A stretch of DNA of 64,000 nucleotides from DASUPK01 sp963797265 (GCA_963797265.1 CAWCOY010000005.1:1-64000), one strand, 5' to 3'. Shown: positions 25,913 to 33,971, counted from the first letter of the stretch. Program-made: numbers and translations. The notes: a model not told the origin generated them from the sequence alone.

Positions 25913-26863
25913 ATGAGGACTCACCCTAAGGCCAAGCTCGGACCCGCTGCGCGCCTGGAGCTCTGCGACTGGTCGAGGCGGGGATGACGCTGCGGGGCGC
26001 AGCGCGTGCCTTTCGCGTCTCACCGGCGACCGCGCATAAGTGGTGGCACCGCTTCCGCAGTGGGGGCCAAGCGGAGCTGGCCGACCGCTCGTCTCGCCCG
26101 CGTCTTTGCCCTGGCGAGCTGCCCCGAGCCGAGCAGGAGCGGATCTGCGAGGCGCGCCGGCGAACGGGCTGGGGCCCGCGGCTGATCGCCGGGATCACCG
26201 GCCACCCCCACGCGACCGTCTGGCGGGCGCTTCGGCGGACGGGGATCTCGCGGCCGCCAAAGGCGCCCAGGGGAAGCGCCGCGACGCTACGAGTGGCCCT
26301 GCCCCGGAGACCTGCTGCATATCGACACCAAGCGCTTTCAGCGCTTCACCCGGCCCGGCTGGCGGGTGACCGGCGATCACCACCGAACCGGCGCCGAGAA
26401 GCGGGCCAAGGTCGGCCACGAGTTCGTGCACTCGATCGTCGACGATCACACCCGCCTGGCCTACTCCGAGCGCCACCCCGACGAGCGGGCCGCGACGGTC
26501 ACCGCCTTCCTCGAGCGGGCGCTGGCCTATTTCGCGGGCTTCGGGATCGAGGCCAAGCGGTTGATGAGCGACAACCACTTCTCCTATACGAAGAACCGAT
26601 CACTGCGCGAGCTGCTCGAAGCTCGCCGCATCCGCCATCTCTTGATCGAGCCCTATCACCCCCAGACCAACGGCAAGGTCGAGCGCTATCAGCAGACGCT
26701 CAAGCGGGAGTGGGCGCTCGGCCAGGTCTATCGCTCTTCAGAGCACCGGGCTCGAGCCCTGAGACACTGGGTCGAGGACTACAACCGACGCAGGCCCCAC
26801 TCGGAGTTGGGCGACCGGCCGCCGATCAGTCGCGTTCACGACCTATCGAGGTACGACACCTAG
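25913..26863 (+). pseudogene. IS481-family transposase, frameshifted
   Basis: The gene starts at the ATG at 25913 with AGGAG upstream and reads MRTHPKAKLGPAARLEL. It needs one frame change near 25960 to continue as LVEAGMTLRGAARAFRVSPATAHKWWHRF, the helix-turn-helix. A second change near 26270-26285 leads to RYEWPCPGDLLHIDTKRF. The DDE catalytic residues are in HIDTK, MSDNHFSY and NGKVERYQQTLKREW in the last frame, which ends at 26863. IS481 elements normally use one uninterrupted frame, so this copy is probably dead. Clear terminal inverted repeats were not found. Confidence 0.85.
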
Positions 26864-26927
26864 AGCCGAGAATTCGCCACGTGAGTTCGCAAGGCCTCCC
26901 GGTTGGCCCGGGCTGCAAGGAAGCGGA

Positions 26928-27317
26928 TCAGCGTGAAACCGTAGAACCCTCTGCCTCGCTGGCCGTGACCTGCCACCAGTGGCAGCGCCAGCCGAATCTT
27001 CCACCCGCGGTGAAGACGCGCGTGTTAGTGAACTGCTCCGGACGACCGGTGACCTCGACGACGCAGGTGATAACCCCAACCGGCTCCGCCACCCATTTGC
27101 GGGTCCTATTGGTGAGGATCGTTCTCGTCGTTGGTGGCGCCTCGCGGATCGCATCCAGAAAAGTCGCCTTGTCCTCCAGTCGCTTGTTGGCGGCGGAGCG
27201 CCGTAGGATGAAGTCATCGACCAGGGCGTCTGCGAGGAACTCCTCCCAGCTCATCCGCTCGACCTTTTGCTGCCCCTCGGCATCAAACATCAGCTCGTTC
27301 AGACGTTCGATTTCCAT
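26928..27317 (-). CDS. NTF2-like (SnoaL/DUF4440-type) protein
   Basis: This 129-residue protein has the cone-fold pattern of small NTF2-like proteins: FLADALVDDFILRRSAANKRLEDKATFLDAI, then VITCVVEVTGRPEQFTNTRVFT and a closing WRCHWWQVT strand. Such proteins include enzymes and binding proteins, so no reaction can be assigned. An AAAGGAGAT sequence lies just before its ATG at 27317. It sits between the decayed transposase and a cupin gene on the same strand. The last residues after WWQVTA are unlike the family and may be altered by the neighbouring insertion. Confidence 0.7.
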   Translation of the reverse strand: MEIERLNELMFDAEGQQKVERMSWEEFLADALVDDFILRRSAANKRLEDKATFLDAIREAPPTTRTILTNRTRKWVAEPVGVITCVVEVTGRPEQFTNTRVFTAGGRFGWRCHWWQVTASEAEGSTVSR

Positions 27318-27384
27318 CGCATCTCCTTTCGGATGCCTGCGCGTGTGAGGGGCCCGTCGCTCAGCGCCTAGCGGCGAGATGCTG

Positions 27385-27684
27385 CTAAAGGCGATACGTA
27401 TCGTCCGGCTGCCACGCGGGAGCGCTCACAGTCAAGAAGTCGAGTACCTCCCCCGTGTCGTTCGTGATCTGGTGCACCTCGCCGGGCATGATCAGGCAAG
27501 CGTCTCCAGCTTCTAAGACGCGATCCTGACCGTTCACGGTCAGTCTCCCCTTGCCGGACAGAAGGTAGTAGGTCTCCTCAGACAGCTTGTGATAGTGCGC
27601 AGGCGACATCTTGTCGGGAGGAATAGACACAAACACAAAGCTGTGATTCCTTGTACCCCCAAGCGCTTCAGGACGCCCGATCAT
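27385..27684 (-). CDS. Small cupin-domain protein, possibly 5'-truncated
   Basis: This 99-residue single cupin has motif 1 (HYHKLSEETYYLLSGKGRL) with the His-His-Glu metal set and motif 2 (GDACLIMPGEVHQI) with the last His. The substrate is unknown. The frame stays open upstream of the ATG at 27684 for 12 codons (HGSLGEEIYEM, which looks cupin-like) before a stop, with no start codon. The original N-terminus may therefore have been lost or frameshifted. It follows the NTF2-like gene in direction but lies upstream of it. Confidence 0.7.
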   Translation of the reverse strand: MIGRPEALGGTRNHSFVFVSIPPDKMSPAHYHKLSEETYYLLSGKGRLTVNGQDRVLEAGDACLIMPGEVHQITNDTGEVLDFLTVSAPAWQPDDTYRL

Positions 27685-28153
27685 CTCGTAGATCTCCTCG
27701 CCGAGGGACCCATGAAGGCGTCAGCGATGTCCTCCTTCCGTACAACCCTCATCGAGACGCCCCACCTCCTCTCCGTTGCTCGTGCTTCGCAAGCTCACTT
27801 TCTAGCGTCTCGCTCTTCCCATGTCCATCGCGTGCCAGCCTGTGAAGCGGGCATCGGATGCGGTTCGCCACAAGCAGGTCATCCGCCCGATTCAAGGCTC
27901 GTCGTGTCATGTTCGCGATGACTCGGTGCTCCCTGGAACTCGTCCGCGCGAGGGGATCGTCGGCTCAGCCGAGCGCCGGCGGAGCTGGCGACTCCTGGGG
28001 CGGTGGTAGCGAGATATGCGTCCGGAAGCTCATAAGTTCGCCGGTTTCGATTCCTGCCGGTATCTAACGAGCGGAGCCGCACGGACGGGCACTTTGCAGA
28101 TTCGCTTTTGATTTCGTTCCCTCTGACGTTCCCCCGACTCGGCTTATACACTG
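27685..28153. other. Gene-free stretch before attachment-site copy 2
   Basis: No open frame here looks like protein on either strand. The right edge runs into the ATTTGCAGG arm of the second tRNA-Ser fragment, so this is probably the terminal DNA of the toxin-bearing segment. Confidence 0.5.
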
Positions 28154-28235
28154 ATTTGCAGGCGTTTTCGTGCGTACCGAACGGTCTCGAAAACCGTTAG
28201 GGGCCTTCGGCTCCCTCGTGGGTTCGAATCCCACC
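28154..28235 (+). repeat. Attachment-site copy 2: tRNA-Ser 3' half fused to a gene interior
   Basis: ATTTGCAGG at 28154-28162 is followed 32 bp on (start to start) by CTCGAAAACCG and the variable arm and T arm of tRNA-Ser (28182-28235). Unlike the other copies it lacks the acceptor strand: identity stops at CCCACC and the sequence continues as the interior of an NTF2-like gene on the minus strand. This looks like recombination into a non-tRNA site or a later rearrangement. Confidence 0.8.
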
Positions 28236-28560
28236 ACCCAGGCGCAGGCCGGATGACTCTCGGCTCCGCTGAGACGGCCGCGGACCCGGCAGCGTCCGGC
28301 CACCACGACGCAGTCGCTCAGGTCCCTGTGCTCGTCACCCTCTGGCTCCATCACTTCCCAGAGGTCGCGGGCCTCCGCGAAGTATGAGCGGACGCCCTCA
28401 TGGCCTCGGTATCCGCCGCTCTCCACGCGGGTCCCGGTCAGCGGCAGGAACTCGCATCCTGGTCATAGAGGCGAAGGAGTGCGGCAATGTCCCAGGCGAT
28501 CGCTTCCACTTCGCGCGAAAAGGGGCGCCTTCCGCGCCTCCTCTCCGGCGAACTCGCTAG
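28236..28560 (-). pseudogene. NTF2-like (SnoaL) gene broken by a frameshift and cut at the attachment site
   Basis: One frame gives FSREVEAIAWDIAALLRLYDQDA; after a one-base shift the next gives EFLPLTGTRVESGGYRGHEG, and then VRSYFAEARDLWEVMEPEGDEHRDL. Together these form a typical NTF2-like fold, whose final strand stops at CAWV exactly where tRNA-Ser fragment 2 begins. Both a frameshift near 28440 and loss of the C-terminus are visible, so the gene is dead. It sits directly downstream of the GNAT gene and its 5' end overlaps the GNAT stop region. Confidence 0.7.
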
Positions 28561-29177
28561 GCCACGGTCGAATGGCGTCCGACACGAGACACTGGGCCGA
28601 ACTTGGGATTGTCCGACCACGGCAGCTGCCATCCGATGCGCGGCGCGCTGGCTCTCCAAACGCGTTGGACCTGGGTGAACCCATACATCATCCGAAGCAT
28701 GAGCTGCATCTCCCGATTTCGCCGGTCGACCCAGCCGTAGACCCGGCTGATCGCCCGGTCACTTCGAACGTCCGACAGCAACCTCGACATCAGGACGCCG
28801 GCGATGCCAAGCTCACGATCGGGCTTTGCGACCCACATCGCATACGCGTACGCCTCGTCTCGGGCGATCCTTATGTGCAGCCCCGACCACGGGTCACGGT
28901 GGGATACCCGGCTAAGCCAAACCCAGCCCGCGAACCGATCGCCGACTGTTGCCACGTAGCCCTGGTCGCCGCGTGACAAGGACGAATCGAGCGCCTTGGA
29001 GCGATTCTTCGGCACCACAATGCGCGCCTCGAGATCCTCGGGGGAGAGCCGCCGGATGGCGACGCCGTCGGCTTCGGTCGGGCTCGGAATCTCGGTACTC
29101 GAACGCCACTCGAGGACATCCACGGAGATCACCTCGATTGGGAGAGCCCTTTTAGCTAGGCGACTCGTTCGTGCCAC
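28557..29177 (-). CDS. GNAT-family acetyltransferase-like protein
   Basis: This protein of up to 206 residues has GNAT character: GDQGYVATVGDRFAGWVWLSR (beta4), YAYAMWVAKPDRELGIAGVLMSRLLSDV (beta4-alpha3 with a modified acyl-CoA loop) and ISRVYGWVDRRNREMQLML leading to GFTQVQRVW. GNAT enzymes transfer acyl groups from CoA or, in some pathways, from carrier proteins to amines. The reading frame overlaps the carrier-protein stop by 26 nt if GTG 29177 is the start; GTG 29132 is an alternative. As last gene of the operon it might off-load the carrier-bound acyl group, which is inference. Confidence 0.75.
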   Translation of the reverse strand: MARTSRLAKRALPIEVISVDVLEWRSSTEIPSPTEADGVAIRRLSPEDLEARIVVPKNRSKALDSSLSRGDQGYVATVGDRFAGWVWLSRVSHRDPWSGLHIRIARDEAYAYAMWVAKPDRELGIAGVLMSRLLSDVRSDRAISRVYGWVDRRNREMQLMLRMMYGFTQVQRVWRASAPRIGWQLPWSDNPKFGPVSRVGRHSTVA

Positions 29178-29412
29178 GCTTGCTCGTCAGGAACTGCGCC
29201 ATCCCGGCGATCGAGCCGAAGTTCTCCGGTGAGAGGTCCTTGCCCGAGACATCGATCCCGAAGCGGCCCTGAAACGCGTCGATGAGCTCCATCAGCTGCA
29301 GCGAGTCGATCACGTGATCGTCGAAGAAGCGGTCGTCGTCCCCGAGTGAGTCGACGACATCGCTTCCGATGACCGAGGCGAGGAGCTGCCTGGCTTCCGT
29401 GACGGCCGCCAT
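29152..29412 (-). CDS. Stand-alone acyl/peptidyl carrier protein
   Basis: This 86-residue carrier protein has the phosphopantetheine attachment motif DDHVIDSLQLMELIDAF with Ser37 as the attachment site, within a four-helix ACP pattern. Its ATG shares a base with the stop of the adenylation gene (TGATG), so the two are coupled. The likely role is to hold the aminoacyl group activated by that enzyme as a thioester for oxidation by the flavoprotein of the same operon. No phosphopantetheinyl transferase is seen nearby, so a chromosomal one must serve it. Confidence 0.9.
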   Translation of the reverse strand: MAAVTEARQLLASVIGSDVVDSLGDDDRFFDDHVIDSLQLMELIDAFQGRFGIDVSGKDLSPENFGSIAGMAQFLTSKRGTNESPS

Positions 29413-30980
29413 CAGTCTCTGGCGGTCTCTTCGATCACCTGTGCGGCCTGTTCGGTCAGCCGCGGTCGATCGAATTTGTCATTAGGGGTGCGGGGAAGCG
29501 ATTCCAAGAGGACTATCCGCTCCGGCACCATGTATCCCGGGACGCGCTCGCGGCAGGCCCGATCGAGGTCCTCGCCGTCGGTTCCTTGCTGCACGGCGCA
29601 GAAGGCGGCAATGCGGTTGCCAACCATTTCATCCGGCACTGCGACGGCAATGCATTCCTCAACCGCGGGGTGCGAGTAGAGGGCAGCCTCGATCTCTCCC
29701 AACTCGATTCGGTAGCCGCGACTCTTCACGAGATGGTCGCGGCGCCCTACGAAGCGGTATTGGGGTACGGGTGAGCTCTCGAGGATCTGCACGATGTCGC
29801 CTGTCCGAAAGGAGTTGTGTCCCTGAAATCTCTCTGCGGTCTTTTCCGGGTCTCCCCAATAACCCTCAGCCACAATCGTGCCCGTGACAACCAACTCCCC
29901 CTCGGCGCCCGCCTCGCGTAGCGCCTTCCCCGACTCGTCGACGATCTCGCAGCGCGTGTTCTCGCACGGACGCCCGATTGGCAACGGCGGGTCGTCCACA
30001 GACGGAATCTCGCGGACCTCGTGGTAGGTGCATACGTTCGTTTCCGTCGGCCCGTAGAGGTTGTAGAAACGCGCCCCGGGAGCGAGGCGCATCAGCTCGT
30101 GCAGATAGCGAATCGGAAAAACCTCCCCGGCAAAGAGGATCAGTCGCAGCCGGCTCAGAGGCCCGTGCTCGAAGTCCGCGTAGCGGACGAGCATCGTCAG
30201 CGCCGAGGGGACCGAGTACCAGACGGTGATTCCCCTAGCGAAGATCCACTCGGCAAGCCGGGTCGGGAACAGGGCTGCCTCCGCGGGAACCAGCGCGACG
30301 CTGGCGCCGGCCGCTGCAGAGCCGAAAAGGTCCAAGGTCGAGAGATCGAAGTGCAGGGGGGCATGACTCGAGAAGACATCCGAGTCAGTCAGCTCGAGCG
30401 TCTGGTGAGCCCAGCGAATGAAGGTCAGGGAGCTGCGATGGGAGATCGCCACCCCCTTCGGCTTTCCGGTCGATCCCGACGTGTAGAGGATGTAGGCCAG
30501 GTCGGCATCGACGGTCTGACGAGGCGGGGCTGCCCGCTCATCGGCGTGAACCTCGTCCCAGCCGGTGAACCCGTCCGGGCACGGCGATCCGCAGGCGATC
30601 CCGCGAGGCGCGGCAGCAGGGTCCACGCCGCGCAGCGCGGCGATCAACGAGGGCTCGGAGATCAGGGCGGCGATGTCGCAGTCGGTGGCGATGTAGGCGG
30701 TGCGGGATGGGGGAGCTGTCGCGTCCAGCGGCACATAGGCCGCCCCGGCACGCATTGCGCCGTAAAGCGAAACGACCGCCTCGAGGTTCTTCTCGAGATG
30801 GATACCGACCCGATCCCCCAGCCCGACTCCCTGCTGCGCGAGCTGGCCGGCAACGCGGTCGGCCGCCTTATCGAGAGCCCCGAACGTCAGCGAGCCCTGA
30901 TCGCTCTCGATTGCGATCTTGTCCGGGCTTCCCTCGGCCGCGGCACGCAGCAGGTGGTCCAGTCGGTGGGCGTAGTGCAT
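29412..30980 (-). CDS. Stand-alone adenylation enzyme, predicted L-proline:carrier-protein ligase
   Basis: This 522-residue NRPS-type adenylation enzyme has core motifs LAYILYTSGSTGKPKGV (A3), YNLYGPTETNV (A5), GELVVTG, FRTGDIV (A7), GRRDHLVKSRGYRIELGEIE (A8) and the A10 lysine in NDKFDRP. Aligned by eye to the GrsA specificity positions (HFDLSTLDLFG, ITVWYSVPSA, LILFAGE, NLYGPTETNVC) the residues read D-L-L-Y-L-A-L-V-C with the invariant Lys. This is the code I recall for the PltF/RedM/CouN4-type L-prolyl enzymes that begin pyrrole-2-carboxyl synthesis. The start ATG 30980 follows the dehydrogenase stop by 25 bp. The substrate is predicted, not shown. Confidence 0.88.
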   Translation of the reverse strand: MHYAHRLDHLLRAAAEGSPDKIAIESDQGSLTFGALDKAADRVAGQLAQQGVGLGDRVGIHLEKNLEAVVSLYGAMRAGAAYVPLDATAPPSRTAYIATDCDIAALISEPSLIAALRGVDPAAAPRGIACGSPCPDGFTGWDEVHADERAAPPRQTVDADLAYILYTSGSTGKPKGVAISHRSSLTFIRWAHQTLELTDSDVFSSHAPLHFDLSTLDLFGSAAAGASVALVPAEAALFPTRLAEWIFARGITVWYSVPSALTMLVRYADFEHGPLSRLRLILFAGEVFPIRYLHELMRLAPGARFYNLYGPTETNVCTYHEVREIPSVDDPPLPIGRPCENTRCEIVDESGKALREAGAEGELVVTGTIVAEGYWGDPEKTAERFQGHNSFRTGDIVQILESSPVPQYRFVGRRDHLVKSRGYRIELGEIEAALYSHPAVEECIAVAVPDEMVGNRIAAFCAVQQGTDGEDLDRACRERVPGYMVPERIVLLESLPRTPNDKFDRPRLTEQAAQVIEETARD

Positions 30981-31005
30981 GGGCTTCAGTCGGTTCGGTC
31001 CAACG

Positions 31006-32148
31006 TCACAGTCCGATGCTCCGTCCCACAATGGCCCGCTGCATCTCGGACGTACCGGAATAGATCCGGCCAGCCACCGCGTCCCTGAGCCGGCGCTCGA
31101 TACCCGCCTCGCTCATATATCCGTATCCACCGTGGACCTGGATCGAGTCGAGGCTGCTCGCGACGGCGCTTTCGCTGACCCACAGCTTCGCCAATGCCGA
31201 TTCGGCAAGCGCCGATTGGCCCTGTGCCTTCAGGCAGGCCGCTCGGTAGACGAGAAGCCGACCCGCCTCGAGCCGCACCTTCATGTCCACGATTCGGTCG
31301 GCAACCCGCTGATAGCTGGCGATCGGCGCCCCGAAGGCCTTGCGCTGCTTGGCATAGGAGCGGGCCTGCTCGAGGTCGCGCTCGAGGGCACCGATCTGTG
31401 CGGCGGTGGCCCAGATGCGCTCCCACTCGAGCAGCTCGTTGAAGATCAAAGCTCCGGCCCCGACCTGGCCGAGTGCGTTCTGCTCGGGTACGAAAACGTC
31501 CTCGAACACGAGATCGCCCAGCGGCGACGTTCGCAGGCCCATCTTCGCCATGGGCGGAGTGCGCTCGACCCCGGGCGTGTCGGTCTCGACCAAGAAGACG
31601 CTGATCCCCCCGAGAGCACCGCCCTCCCCGGTCGCTGCAAAGCAGATCACGAGATTCGCGGCCGGGCCGTTGGTGATGTACGCCTTTCTGCCCGCAAGCG
31701 ACCAGCCGCCATCAACTCGGGAAGCCCGCGTTCGCATCGCAAATGCATCCGATCCGGAGTCCGGCTCAGTGATCGCGAGCGCCCCGATCGTGCTGCCGGC
31801 GGCGAGCCCGGGCAGATGGCGCTGCTTCTGTTCCTCGGTGCCGTACGACAGCAGGCCGGGCACCAGCACCCAGGCCTGGACCGCGCCGGAGAACACCAGG
31901 CCGCCATCCTCGCAGCCCTCGCCCAACCCCTCCGTCACCAGCAGCCCGGTCAGCGGGTCGACGTCCCCGCCCCCGAATTCCGCCGGTACCCGGAGCCCGA
32001 GATATCCCCAGTCCGCGAGGCGCTGCCACTTCTCGACCGGGAAGCGACCGGTGCGATCGTCTTCGAGGATGCCGGCGTTCAGGGACTGGCCGAAGCCGAC
32101 CGCCTCGCGGCGGAGCGACAGGCTCTCCTCCGGCCAGTCGAAATCCAT
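31006..32148 (-). CDS. Acyl-CoA-dehydrogenase-family flavoprotein, predicted prolyl-carrier-protein dehydrogenase
   Basis: This 380-residue protein has a complete acyl-CoA-dehydrogenase fold: N-terminal helices (MDFDWPEESLSLRREAV), ALAITEPDSGSD and YITNGPAANLVICF in the beta domain, and the C-terminal helical domain with RKAFGAPIASYQRVAD and VHGGYGYMSEAGIERRLRDA. A Glu in NELLEWERIWATAAQIG could be the catalytic base, as in isovaleryl-CoA-type and PltE-type enzymes. In pyoluteorin-type pathways such an enzyme oxidises prolyl-S-carrier protein to pyrrolyl-2-carboxyl. The operon context supports that role here, but a fatty-acyl substrate is not excluded. Confidence 0.88.
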   Translation of the reverse strand: MDFDWPEESLSLRREAVGFGQSLNAGILEDDRTGRFPVEKWQRLADWGYLGLRVPAEFGGGDVDPLTGLLVTEGLGEGCEDGGLVFSGAVQAWVLVPGLLSYGTEEQKQRHLPGLAAGSTIGALAITEPDSGSDAFAMRTRASRVDGGWSLAGRKAYITNGPAANLVICFAATGEGGALGGISVFLVETDTPGVERTPPMAKMGLRTSPLGDLVFEDVFVPEQNALGQVGAGALIFNELLEWERIWATAAQIGALERDLEQARSYAKQRKAFGAPIASYQRVADRIVDMKVRLEAGRLLVYRAACLKAQGQSALAESALAKLWVSESAVASSLDSIQVHGGYGYMSEAGIERRLRDAVAGRIYSGTSEMQRAIVGRSIGL

Positions 32149-32299
32149 TGGCTGTGGCAGTCTAGGAGCCGCGGACGTTTCGAAGCAGGCGCTGCACGGG
32201 GGCGAGCGACTCCGTTGGGGGCGAACCATTTGGGCGAGGCCCCACCCATGTCGCAGGATGATCGCCCCCCCTCGGGTTCCCCAGTGCTCCCGTTCAGTT

Positions 32300-32386
32300 A
32301 TTTGCAGGCTTCCCCGAATTACGCACAGCCTCGAAAACCGTTCGGGGCCCTCGGGTCCCTCGTGGGTTCGAATCCCACCCCCTCCG
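32300..32386 (+). repeat. Attachment-site copy 3: tRNA-Ser 3' half with ATTTGCAGG arm
   Basis: ATTTGCAGG (32300-32308) lies 30 bp before CTCGAAAACCG. The variable arm, T arm and acceptor strand CCCCTCC with G (32328-32386) match copy 1 almost exactly. The 5' half of the tRNA is missing. It marks the upstream border of the adenylation-dehydrogenase operon, whose first gene starts 152 bp to the left on the other strand. Confidence 0.85.
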
Positions 32387-32524
32387 CCTCGGAAGCCTGC
32401 ACCGTCTGAGGGCTGAACTAGGCTCGACGCCATTCTCTCGGGCCTTTCCACCGTCGAGCTCGGGCTGCTTGTCTTCGGCCTCGTCCTGGGTTCGACCGCG
32501 CTCGGCGCGTTCCTCGGACGCCGC

Positions 32525-33247
32525 GTGCGCCACCTGTCGGAGACCCTCACGGAGCCGTTTGGTGTGTTGCAGGCGGCGATGCTCGGAGTCGTCGGCTTGA
32601 TCCTCGCCTTCGGCCTGTCACTCGCACTCTCTCGTTACGAAGATCGGCGCGCCACGATCGTCGAGGAGACGAACGCGATCGGGACGACCTACCTGAGAGC
32701 GCAGACGCTCCCGGAGCCGATTCGCAGCCGTTCCCTCGACCTGCTGATCGACTACACCGAGAGCGCGGTCAGCTTCGCCGAGCACGTTCCTGGCGGCGCT
32801 GGGGAAGTCGCCGCCGCCGACGAGGAGGAACGGCTTCAGCGGCGTCTCTGGGCGCTCGCCGGCGAGGCGCTTGACGCTGCCCCCGAGGCGAGCGCGCCGC
32901 GTCTGTACGTCGAGACGCTGAACGACATGATCGACTCGCAGACCGCTCGCCTCGCCGCCCTCAACAACCAGGTTCCCAGCGAGATTTTCTGGCTCGAGCT
33001 GATCGGGGCGTCGATCGCGCTCGGGCTGCTCGCCGCCTACCTGACGCTGGTGGGGCGTGGGCTCGCCGGGGTGGTAATCGCCGCCACGGTGGTCGCCTTC
33101 CTGCTCTTCCTCACTGCCGACCTCGACCGACCGACGCGCGGCCCGATCAAGGTCCCGGACACGCCGCTCGTCGAGCAGCTCGATTCGATGAGGCTGCCGC
33201 CCGCAGCCGCAGGTCCAGGAACCCGACCGGCGGCGCGTCCGCAATGA
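32525..33247 (+). CDS. DUF4239 (bestrophin-like) membrane protein with uncertain start
   Basis: This protein of at least 240 residues matches DUF4239: a helix (LQAAMLGVVGLILAFGLSLALSRYEDRR), a cytoplasmic helical stretch with EETNAIGTTYLRA, and two C-terminal helices (LELIGASIALGLLAAYLTL, AGVVIAATVVAFLLFL). The frame is open from 32417, and the sequence before the GTG at 32525 encodes another plausible helix (VELGLLVFGLVLGSTALGAF) but has no ATG, GTG or TTG; only an ATT at 32432 would include it. The gene lies between tRNA-Ser fragments 3 and 4 and its stop is next to fragment 4, so its promoter or start may have been lost on integration. Confidence 0.75.
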   Translation: MRHLSETLTEPFGVLQAAMLGVVGLILAFGLSLALSRYEDRRATIVEETNAIGTTYLRAQTLPEPIRSRSLDLLIDYTESAVSFAEHVPGGAGEVAAADEEERLQRRLWALAGEALDAAPEASAPRLYVETLNDMIDSQTARLAALNNQVPSEIFWLELIGASIALGLLAAYLTLVGRGLAGVVIAATVVAFLLFLTADLDRPTRGPIKVPDTPLVEQLDSMRLPPAAAGPGTRPAARPQ

Positions 33248-33249
33248 CA

Positions 33250-33308
33250 GCCTCGAAAAACGTTAGGGACCCTCGGGTGCCTCGTGGGTTCGAATCCCAC
33301 TCCCTCCG
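33250..33308 (+). repeat. Attachment-site copy 4: diverged tRNA-Ser 3' half
   Basis: The sequence repeats the tRNA-Ser 3' half with several substitutions (CTCGAAAAACG, GACCCTCGGGTGCCTCG, acceptor TCCCTCC). The ATTTGCAGG arm is absent. The downstream bases CCGCTTGATGGCTCGGAT resemble those after copy 1 (CCGCTTAGTAGCTCGGAT). It may be the oldest junction and the border to the core chromosome. Confidence 0.8.
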
Positions 33309-33344
33309 CTTGATGGCTCGGATACCGCGCTCCTGCGGCAGCCC

Positions 33345-33818
33345 GTGGTCGAGCGTCATTTACCCACCCGCTCGAGCGGGATCGATTTGGATTTGCCAGA
33401 GCTGGGCGATCAAGGGCGATCACCCGAAAACCTGGTCTACGCTGCCCGCGGCACTGATCGCGCCGTGGACACTCAGCGCATCAGTCAGTGCGGCAACTTC
33501 GTGGGTGCGGATGTAGTCGACTCGAGCTGGGAGGCAAACGGCTATGACTGCTCCGGTGCTGTGAGCTATCTGCTGCACGCGGCGGGACTGCTGAGCTCTC
33601 CGATGGCATCTGGCCGGCTGAGGCACTGGGGATTTGCCGGCGCAGGGCAGTGGATCACCGTCTATGCCAACAGGTCGCACGCCTGGATGACGGTGGCCGG
33701 GCTGCGCTTCGACACATCCTCGGCGGGCGAGTCCTGGAACCAGGGCTCCGGCCCTCGCTGGCGGAGGACGAATCGAAGCGCTGCGGGCTATGCGGTTCGC
33801 TTCGCCCCCAGTTTGTGA
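33345..33818 (+). pseudogene. NlpC/P60-like cell-wall peptidase, N-terminus lost
   Basis: The last roughly 110 residues match a common actinobacterial cysteine peptidase: EANGYDCSGAVSYLLHAAGLL carries the catalytic Cys and YANRSHAWMTVAGLRFDTS the catalytic His. The preceding 45 residues are unlike the family, which normally has a signal peptide and a longer lead-in, and there is no good ribosome binding site. The break lies just right of tRNA-Ser fragment 4, so the 5' part was probably replaced during integration. A short functional protein is possible but unlikely to be secreted. Confidence 0.6.
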
Positions 33819-33971
33819 CCCAAGCAGGATGTTCGCGCGTCGGCGGGCTGACATCGGGCGCAACGAGTCCGGGGTCCGCGTGTTCTCCGCTTCGTGAGCT
33901 CAACACAGACCGCCATTCCCGCCGGCAGGCGGGGGGAGGGCCGTAGAGAGGGCCAGCCGGACGCGAGCGCC

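Noticed and set aside
27589..28067. Several 60-110 codon plus-strand frames
   Set aside because: Compositions are arginine/serine-rich and overlapping in different frames; no start signal or domain supports any of them.
29476..31088. Plus-strand frames of up to 355 codons opposite the adenylation gene
   Set aside because: They are shadows of a gene with all core adenylation motifs on the minus strand.
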